Source: JACCXJ01 sp052387115
GTDB taxonomy: Bacteria; Pseudomonadota; Gammaproteobacteria; JACCXJ01
Assembly: GCA_052387115.1 (NCBI GenBank)
Contig: JBQTJM010000201.1
Span: forward strand, 1-20,096
Direction of reading: 5' to 3'
Length of the DNA: 20,096 nucleotides
The notes under the pieces are model-generated. The model was given only the letters and a program-made list of their open reading frames with translations. It did not search any database and was not told where the DNA came from. A program made the position numbers and the translations under genes. Positions 15,209 through 20,096 of this stretch are shown here, one piece after another; within the stretch, counting starts at the first letter, position 1; every line of letters begins with the position of its first letter.

Positions 15209-16996
15209 CTACAAGGGGCCGGGGCCCAATAACGGTCTGCGGATGGCGATGGAGAGCTCGCGAAGCTGCGGATCCGGCACCGGCGAGGGCGCGGACGTGA
15301 GCGGGCAGGCCGCGGACTGGGTCTTGGGGAAGGCGATCACATCGCGGATCGAAGAGGCGCCGGCCATCAGCATGACCAGGCGATCGAGGCCGAAGGCGAT
15401 CCCGCCGTGCGGCGGACAACCGTAACGGAGCGCGTCGAGGAGAAAGCCGAATTTTTCCCGGCCCTCGTCCTCTTCGATGCCGAGGAGTCGGAATACGGCC
15501 TCCTGCATCTCGCGGCGATGGATACGCACCGAGCCGCCGCCGACCTCGGTGCCGTTCAGGACCAGGTCATAGGCGCGCGACAGACAGCCGCCGGGATCCG
15601 CCACGAGCTCGGCCGGATCGGTGGTCTTCGGGGCGGTGAAGGGGTGGTGCAGGGCGAGAAACCGCTGTTCTTCTTTGCTCCACTCGAACATCGGGAAATC
15701 CACGACCCAGAGCGGATGCCAACCGTCCCGCGCAAGCCCGAGATCGGCCCCGAGCTTGAGCCGCAAGGCCCCGAGGGCGTCGTTGACCACGTGCGCATCG
15801 TCGGCCCCGAAGAAGATCAGGTCCCCGGTCTGTGCCCCGGTGCGCGCGAGGATGCCGTCGATGGCGGCGTCCGGCAGGAACTTCAGTATCGGCGATTGAA
15901 GACCGTCGCGCCCCTGTGCCCGATCGTTGACCTTTATGTGGGCGAGTCCTTTGGCCCCATGGCCGGCGACGAAGGTCGCGTAGTCGTCGAGGGCCTTGCG
16001 CGACAACGTCGCGGCCCCCGGTACGCTAAGCGCCGCGACACGAGCGCCCGGCCGGTTCGCGGGCCCGGAGAACACGGCGAGCTCGACCGATTTGACCAGG
16101 TCGGCGCAATCCACGAGCTCGAGTGGGACCCTGAGGTCGGGCCGATCGGTGCCAAAACGCCGCACGCACTCGGGGAAGCTCATGCGCGGGATGGGGTCGG
16201 TCAGCATGTCCCCGAGCACCTCCTGGAAAAGCCCGCGAACCATGTCCTCCATGATGGCGAGGATCCCGCCCTCGTCGAGAAACGTGGTCTCGATGTCGAG
16301 CTGGGTGAATTCGGGCTGGCGGTCCGCGCGCAGGTCTTCGTCGCGAAAGCAGCGCACGATCTGGTAGTAGCGGTCCAGGCCCGACATCATGAGGAGCTGC
16401 TTGAAGAGCTGGGGGGACTGCGGCAGGGCGAAGAACTGCCCCGGATGGGTGCGGCTGGGTACCAGGTAATCGCGAGCGCCCTCCGGGGTCGCGCGCGTCA
16501 GCATCGGGGTCTCGATCTCGACGAAGCCGGCGTCGTCCAGATAGCGGCGCAGCACCCGGCAGACACGGGCGCGCAGCCTGAGGTTATCCTGCATCTGGGG
16601 CCGACGCAGATCGATGTAGCGATAGCGCAAGCGTGTTTCTTCCTGGACATTGTCGTCGTCCACCTGGAAGGGGGGTGTGTCGGCGGTATTGAGGATCTCG
16701 ATCTCATCACCAACGACCTCGACCTCACCACTCGGAAGCCCCGGATTCTCGGTGCCGGGCGGGCGGCGGCGTACCCGGCCCCGCACCCGCAGCACGTACT
16801 CCCCACGCGCGCGCTCGGCCACCGCCAAGCTCTCCGGTGACTCGGGATCGAAGACCACCTGGCAGAGGCCGGTCCGATCACGCAGATCGATGAACAGGAT
16901 CCCCCCGTGGTCGCGGCGCCGGTGGACCCAGCCACACAGGGTGACCCCCTGTTCGAGGCAAGCGAGGTCGATCTGCCCGCAATAGTGGGTGCGCAT
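15209..16996 (-). CDS. aspS: Aspartyl-tRNA synthetase
   Basis: This 595-residue class II synthetase attaches aspartate to tRNA. It has the N-terminal OB-fold (starting MRTHYCGQIDL, VTLCGWVHRRRDHGG), the catalytic core with motif 2 (FRDEDLRADRQPEFTQLD) and motif 3 (AFGLDRLVMLMAG), and the bacterial GAD insertion between them. The frame is open upstream to 17056, but ATG 16996 matches the start of other AspRS proteins. Residue 30 is His where E. coli has Leu, a position that in other AspRS enzymes separates those charging only tRNA-Asp from those also charging tRNA-Asn. It follows the FmdB-type gene by 111 bp, a recurring gammaproteobacterial arrangement. Confidence 0.96.
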   Translation of the reverse strand: MRTHYCGQIDLACLEQGVTLCGWVHRRRDHGGILFIDLRDRTGLCQVVFDPESPESLAVAERARGEYVLRVRGRVRRRPPGTENPGLPSGEVEVVGDEIEILNTADTPPFQVDDDNVQEETRLRYRYIDLRRPQMQDNLRLRARVCRVLRRYLDDAGFVEIETPMLTRATPEGARDYLVPSRTHPGQFFALPQSPQLFKQLLMMSGLDRYYQIVRCFRDEDLRADRQPEFTQLDIETTFLDEGGILAIMEDMVRGLFQEVLGDMLTDPIPRMSFPECVRRFGTDRPDLRVPLELVDCADLVKSVELAVFSGPANRPGARVAALSVPGAATLSRKALDDYATFVAGHGAKGLAHIKVNDRAQGRDGLQSPILKFLPDAAIDGILARTGAQTGDLIFFGADDAHVVNDALGALRLKLGADLGLARDGWHPLWVVDFPMFEWSKEEQRFLALHHPFTAPKTTDPAELVADPGGCLSRAYDLVLNGTEVGGGSVRIHRREMQEAVFRLLGIEEDEGREKFGFLLDALRYGCPPHGGIAFGLDRLVMLMAGASSIRDVIAFPKTQSAACPLTSAPSPVPDPQLRELSIAIRRPLLGPGPL

Positions 16997-17107
16997 GAGG
17001 AGGCCCGAGAGACGGCGGAGGGAACGAATGGTACGGAGTCGATGCGGGCCGCGCAACGTCGCACGGGGCGGTATGCGACGGCGCAGCGTGCCGGGTTCCA
17101 GGGACCG

Positions 17108-17446
17108 TCACTCGCTCGCGGTGCTGGGCTGCTCCGGCTTCTTGGACTCTGCCGCCGGTGCACCGCCGTCGGTGGGCTTCTTGGACTCTGCCGCCGGCGC
17201 GCCGCCGTCGGTGGGTTTCTTGGTGCCGCCCTCGCTCTGTTCGGCCGTGGGCTTGGTCTTGGGCTTGTCCTTGAAATCGGTGGCATACCAGCCCGAGCCC
17301 TTGAGTCGGAATCCCGCCGCCGAGACCAGCCGCCTCAGGTCCATCTTGGCGCACGCCGGGCAGTCGGTCAGGGCCGGATCGCCGAGTTGCTGGATGGCCT
17401 CCATCCGGTGGCCGCAACTCGGGCACTCATATTCGTAGATCGGCAT
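17108..17446 (-). CDS. FmdB-family zinc-ribbon protein with a repetitive acidic-basic tail
   Basis: This 112-residue protein starts MPIYEYECPSCGHRME. C8-x2-C11 and C29-x2-C32 form a zinc ribbon of the FmdB type (residues 1-50), followed by KGSGWYATDF, typical of the family. The molecular role of FmdB-type proteins is poorly known. Residues 60-112 are low-complexity and contain two perfect copies of a 13-residue unit (PTDGGAPAAESKK). ATG 17446 has GAGGG 7 bp upstream and a good promoter. The gene heads the fmdB-aspS transcript and diverges from tRNA-Lys. Confidence 0.9.
   Translation of the reverse strand: MPIYEYECPSCGHRMEAIQQLGDPALTDCPACAKMDLRRLVSAAGFRLKGSGWYATDFKDKPKTKPTAEQSEGGTKKPTDGGAPAAESKKPTDGGAPAAESKKPEQPSTASE
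17137..17214 (-). repeat. Two tandem 39-bp repeats in the FmdB-type gene
   Basis: Copies at 17137-17175 and 17176-17214 differ at two positions and encode PTDGGAPAAESKK twice. A third, diverged start (GGTTTCTTGG) follows at 17215. This indicates slippage-type expansion of the C-terminal tail. Confidence 0.85.
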
Positions 17447-17475
17447 AGCGAAGCCCTCAGTTCCAGGATGCGCTC

Positions 17476-17503
17476 ACCATAGGGTACGTCCCGTAAAAAT
17501 CAA
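17476..17503 (-). promoter_or_regulatory. Candidate promoter of the fmdB-aspS operon
   Basis: On the minus strand TTGATT (17503-17498) and TATGGT (17481-17476) are separated by 16 bp, about 30 bp upstream of the FmdB-type start codon. Confidence 0.5.
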
Positions 17504-17532
17504 GGGTGGGCGGACGCACCGGGGTGCGCGCT

Positions 17533-17560
17533 TTGTTCCTGGCAGGCTATCAGCTATCAT
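17533..17560 (+). promoter_or_regulatory. Candidate promoter of tRNA-Lys
   Basis: TTGTTC (17533-17538) and TATCAT (17555-17560) are 16 bp apart, followed by a GC-only discriminator (CGCGCCGCCGCG). That pattern is typical of stable-RNA promoters under growth-rate control. The tRNA begins 19 bp after the -10. Confidence 0.55.
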
Positions 17561-17578
17561 CGCGCCGCCGCGATCCAG

Positions 17579-17654
17579 GGGCCGTTAGCTCAGCCGGTAG
17601 AGCAGCGGACTTTTAATCCGTTGGTCGCAGGTTCGACTCCTGCACGGCCCACCA
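17579..17654 (+). tRNA. tRNA-Lys (anticodon TTT)
   Basis: The 76-nt sequence folds as a cloverleaf. The acceptor arms are GGGCCGT and ACGGCCC, the D-arm contains AGCTCAGCCGGTAGAGC, the anticodon loop is CTTTTAA with TTT, and the T-arm contains GGTTCGACTCC. CCA is encoded. It is nearly identical in arrangement to the E. coli tRNA-Lys. Its 3' end is the attachment site of the flanking mobile element. Confidence 0.97.
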
Positions 17655-18091
17655 TCAAATACAATGGCTTGCGCGTCGTCGGCAAGCTCAATCTCGTCGA
17701 ACTCTACCGTTTTACTACCACTCGGGCGGAAAACCAGCGCCCCGAGCCGATCGGCGACCTCGCCCCCGCCCCCGGGCATGAGGTGCCCGTAAACCTCCAT
17801 CGTCACGTTGATGCTCGAATGCCCCATGAGCGCCTGGATCCGCTTCGGGTGCTCGCCGTTCGCAATCAAGAGGCTCGCGTAGGTGTGGCGGAGATCATGA
17901 AACCGGATCTTGCGTAGGCCGGCACGCCGGAGCGCTGGATAAAAGCCACGGTGCAACAGATTGGCGTGATTCTCGGGATTACCAGCGCCGCTCGGGAACA
18001 CGAGATCGTGGGCCCCCGGCGGACACTGCAGCCGCCAGCGTCGAAGCTCGGCCACCAACTCGCCCGGCAGATCTACCCGGCTGGTCTTGGT
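17585..18091 (-). pseudogene. Tyrosine recombinase (integrase), C-terminal fragment
   Basis: The open part encodes about 168 residues beginning TKTSRVDLPGELVAELRRW. It retains the catalytic H-x-x-R (FHDLRHTYASLL), the GH box (ALMGHSSINVTM) and the nucleophile Tyr in VYGHLMPG. The N-terminal core-binding domain and the first catalytic Arg are missing, and an in-frame TAA at 18094-18092 marks the break. The last 23 codons are the reverse complement of tRNA-Lys, ending at TAA 17587-17585. Tyrosine integrases often use tRNA 3' ends as attachment sites. The fragment cannot be catalytic without its first Arg, so it is called a pseudogene. Confidence 0.85.
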
Positions 18092-18368
18092 TTACACCGG
18101 TCCGTTCAGATTTAGCGAGCCGGTCTAGGTGCTCTACTAGGCGGGACCTCTTGCTATCAGCTTTATCGATCAGCGCGATGAGGGCCTCGGCAAAGTCACA
18201 AAGGTGCCCGTTGACATCCGTGATCGTGCCATCGGATACCAACTCCAGCAGCTTCCGACAAGAGAAGAGCGGAAATCCGAGCTCCTCTGCTTCGGTGGCG
18301 AGGTCATCCCACGTTGGATCGGTGTGATCCCATGCGCTGCTCGGCGTCGTGCCGGTCGTCTTGCTCAT
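17979..18368 (-). CDS. Small element-encoded protein, C-terminus replaced by out-of-frame integrase sequence
   Basis: The ATG at 18368 overlaps the stop of the preceding small gene (ATGA) and has AAGGAGGTG upstream, so translation is coupled. Of 129 residues, about 1-92 look natural (DPTWDDLATEAEELGFPLFS, CRKLLELVSDGTITDVNGHL, mostly helical, no signal peptide). From about residue 93 the frame reads integrase DNA in the wrong frame, giving an Arg/Gly/Ala-rich tail. The original C-terminus was therefore lost in the deletion that also removed the integrase 5' part. The family is not recognised; small proteins in this position may regulate integration or plasmid-like functions, but this is a guess. 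Confidence 0.6.
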   Translation of the reverse strand: MSKTTGTTPSSAWDHTDPTWDDLATEAEELGFPLFSCRKLLELVSDGTITDVNGHLCDFAEALIALIDKADSKRSRLVEHLDRLAKSERTGVNQDQPGRSAGRVGGRASTLAAAVSAGGPRSRVPERRW

Positions 18369-18616
18369 GATTGCACCTCCTTCGCGTTCGGGGTGTGCTC
18401 GTGGTCCCATGCGCCAGCTCTGTCGAGATCGTCGTAAAGCTGGGCCACCTCTTTGATCGTCTCATCAAAACAGTAGGCGGCTGGCTGGAGTTCTTTGGGC
18501 ACGAGATTGCAGTTGCCCAGCACGTCGCTGAGAACCTGCAGTCGGCACAATAACGACATGAACCGGTTTTTTAGAGCGTCGAAGCTATCGCGCCGGCTTT
18601 CGGTTTTCTTTGCCAT
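18365..18616 (-). CDS. Small element-encoded protein of unknown function
   Basis: This 83-residue protein starts MAKKTESRRDSFDALKNRF at ATG 18616, 5 bp after a strong GGAGGTG ribosome-binding site. It is predicted mostly helical (SLLCRLQVLSDVLGN, DETIKEVAQLYDDLDRA) and soluble. The frame is open upstream to 18652, but the ribosome-binding site decides the start. It overlaps the next small gene by 4 bp, and the two share nearly the same ribosome-binding sequence. I do not recognise the family; its partner and the adjacent integrase place it in a mobile element. Confidence 0.7.
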   Translation of the reverse strand: MAKKTESRRDSFDALKNRFMSLLCRLQVLSDVLGNCNLVPKELQPAAYCFDETIKEVAQLYDDLDRAGAWDHEHTPNAKEVQS

Positions 18617-18643
18617 GGTGGCACCTCCTCTACAGGATTGACG

Positions 18644-18713
18644 CCCATCCAATGATGGGTGCCGGGTGCCTGAAAACCGCAGTAAGACGGCGGGCGTATT
18701 TCCCCCGAGGGGG
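18644..18713 (-). promoter_or_regulatory. Leader of the two small genes with two hairpins
   Basis: CCCATC (18644-18649) and GATGGG (18654-18659) form a 6-bp stem with a CAAT loop, extendable to 8 bp with a G-T pair. CCCCC (18702-18706) and GGGGG (18709-18713) form a second palindrome. Both lie upstream of the small-gene start at 18616 on the minus strand. No convincing -10/-35 pair is visible. Confidence 0.35.
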
Positions 18714-18735
18714 TCTTGTATTAGCCACGCACCCG

Positions 18736-20031
18736 GCGGATCTGCTCGGTGCGGATGCGGCGCTGTGCGATATTCACACGCTCTATCGGTGTCATGACCG
18801 GTTGATCGAGCACAAGCGCGCGGTGTTTGATCACTTGACGGATCGGTGGCGGGACCTCTTCAACGTCTCCTTCGACGTGCTGCTCTATGATCTGACCAGC
18901 ACCTATTTCGAGTGCGATCCGCCACCGGCGGATGACGCCAAACGCCGGTTTGGCCACTCGCGCGATAAGCGGCCCGACTGTGTGCAGGTGGTCATTGCCT
19001 TGGTGGTGACACCGGAGGGGGTGCCGCTGGACTATGAGGTCTTGGCGGGCTATACCGCGGACAATACCACTTTGCGCGACTTCCTCGCACGCATCGAGCG
19101 GCAGTACGGCCGGGCGCGGCGGATCTGGGCGATGGATAGAGGGATCCCGACCGAGGCGGTGCTCCAGGAGATGCGCGAGAGCGATCCCCCGGTGCATTAC
19201 CTCGTGGGCACGCCAAAGGGGCGGCTGACCCAGCTCGAGAAAGCGTTGCTGGCGCAGTCGTGGCAGGAAGCACGCCCCGGGGGGGACGTGAAGCTCCTGC
19301 CCCGGGACGGGGAACTCTATGTCTACGCGCAGAGCCGAGATCGGGTGGCGAAGGAACGGGCCATTCGGCGGCGGAGGCTCAAGCGATTGTGGGCGCGTCT
19401 CAAGCAGCTCTCGCTGATGACCCTCACACGCGAGGCGCTCTTAATGAAGCTCGGCGCCGCGCGCCAAAAGGCCCCGTCCGCCTGGCGTCTGGTCGCAGTC
19501 AAGCTCGCCGAAAAAGAGGGCACGTTCCGCTATCGGCTGCGTCGTGACAAACTCCGCCAGGCTCGTCGGCGCGAGGGTCGCTATCTGCTGCGCACCAATC
19601 TCACGGAAACCGATCCCGCGAAGCTGTGGCACTTCTATTTGCAGCTCGTCGCGGTGGAAGAGGCCTTCAAGAACCTCAAGGGGGATTTGGCCATCCGTCC
19701 CATCTTCCATCAACTCGATAGCCGCATCGAGGCACATATCTTCATCGCCTTCCTCGCTTATTGCCTGCACGTCACGCTGAATCGGCGATTGCACCCCCTG
19801 GCGCCGGGGTTGACCCCGCGCAGTGTGATCGAGAAGTTTGCCGCCGTGCAGATGCTCGCTGTGCACATTCCGACCACCGACGGTCGGGAGCTCGTCCTCA
19901 CCCGTTACACCCAGCCTGAGCCCGAGCTGACGCTGCTATTGGACAAACTCGCGCTGGAGCTCCCCGCCCAACCGCCACCGAAGATCACCGCCAGCCCAGT
20001 TCTCAGCCACCGCCCTGTAGTGCAGACCTAG
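18736..20031 (+). pseudogene. IS1634-type (IS4 group) transposase, 5'-truncated
   Basis: The frame from ADLLGADAALCDIHTLYRCH to the stop at 20031 encodes about 431 residues of DDE transposase. The acidic residues are visible: D in LLYDLTSTYFE, D in IWAMDRGIPTEAV, and E in VEEAFKNLKGDLAIRP. IS1634-type transposases are usually 500-600 residues, so the first 100 or more are missing. The frame stays open back to 18610 and could be read from ATG 18652, but that part is element leader DNA, not transposase. The missing N-terminal domain and left end imply it cannot move on its own. The catalytic core itself shows no stop or frameshift. Confidence 0.85.
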
Positions 20032-20038
20032 GAAGGGC

Positions 20039-20064
20039 CCTATGAGTGATATCAATCACTTAGG
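20039..20064. repeat. Hairpin just downstream of the transposase
   Basis: CCTA-TG-AGTGAT (20039-20050) pairs with ATCACT-TAGG (20055-20064), a 10-bp stem with a 2-nt bulge and an ATCA loop. It starts 8 bp after the transposase stop. It may be part of the insertion-sequence right end or a terminator. The outer end of the element cannot be fixed because the left end is missing. Confidence 0.45.
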
Positions 20065-20096
20065 ACCTCGGTACCCCCCGAATCGGCTAAGTCGGG

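Larger units (their letters stand above)
17579..18720. mobile_element. Remnant of a tRNA-Lys-integrated mobile element
   Basis: The remnant contains an integrase C-terminal fragment abutting and overlapping tRNA-Lys and two small coupled genes of the kind found upstream of tyrosine integrases in integrative elements. Its right boundary with a broken insertion sequence is near 18720-18736. The integrase N-terminus and the distal attachment site are absent from this window, so the element can no longer excise by itself. Confidence 0.65.

Noticed and set aside
15407..16840. 477-codon plus-strand frame opposite aspS
   Set aside because: Antisense shadow of a clear AspRS gene, with no domain or ribosome-binding site.
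17137..17214. Possible CRISPR or minisatellite array
   Set aside because: The two 39-bp copies are directly adjacent with no spacers and lie in frame within a protein-coding gene.

Overview
The window looks like a GC-rich gammaproteobacterial chromosome segment. The evidence is the mrp-dcd pair, an fmdB-aspS pair, a tRNA-Lys(TTT) that encodes its own CCA and closely resembles the Escherichia coli one, and E. coli-type cysteine spacing in NadA. The order or genus cannot be fixed from sequence alone; a Chromatiales-like bacterium is only a guess.

Layout. (1) 1-2187 is accessory DNA: the tail of an unidentified gene, an orphan HicB-like gene whose C-terminus looks like the end of a HicA toxin (probable internal hicBA deletion), about 950 bp of gene-free, palindrome-rich DNA, and an intact PIN-domain toxin-antitoxin operon on the minus strand with its own promoter and operator. 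(2) 2355-4969 is a plus-strand operon: mrp/apbC (Fe-S carrier ATPase), dcd (dCTP deaminase) and an unnamed GT-B-like protein. (3) 5136-17446 is an unbroken minus-strand block. In transcription order it holds an FmdB-type zinc-ribbon protein, aspS, an NrtR-type Nudix regulator, nadA, an alpha/beta hydrolase, a possible 72-residue gene, a 1127-residue FecR-TPR-beta-barrel protein, a secreted cysteine-rich protein with an internal duplication, and an 850-residue membrane GGDEF-EAL protein. (4) 17579-20096 is tRNA-Lys and the eroded remains of a mobile element: an integrase fragment whose reading frame runs antisense through almost the whole tRNA, two tightly coupled small genes, and a 5'-truncated IS1634-type transposase.

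How the parts may work together. NrtR and nadA are 33 bp apart. A perfect 10-bp palindrome covers the -10 box of the candidate nrtR promoter, so a self-regulated nrtR-nadA unit controlling NAD synthesis is the best-supported regulatory model here. The hydrolase, the 72-residue ORF and the FecR-TPR-barrel gene are packed closely enough to be cotranscribed, and with the secreted cysteine-rich protein they form a cell-envelope cluster of unknown purpose. The GGDEF-EAL protein would set c-di-GMP at the membrane.

The most novel leads are the FecR-TPR-barrel fusion with its small neighbours, the NrtR operator, the HicB-HicA fusion scar, and the tRNA-nested integrase remnant. No CRISPR array, rRNA or classical riboswitch was seen.
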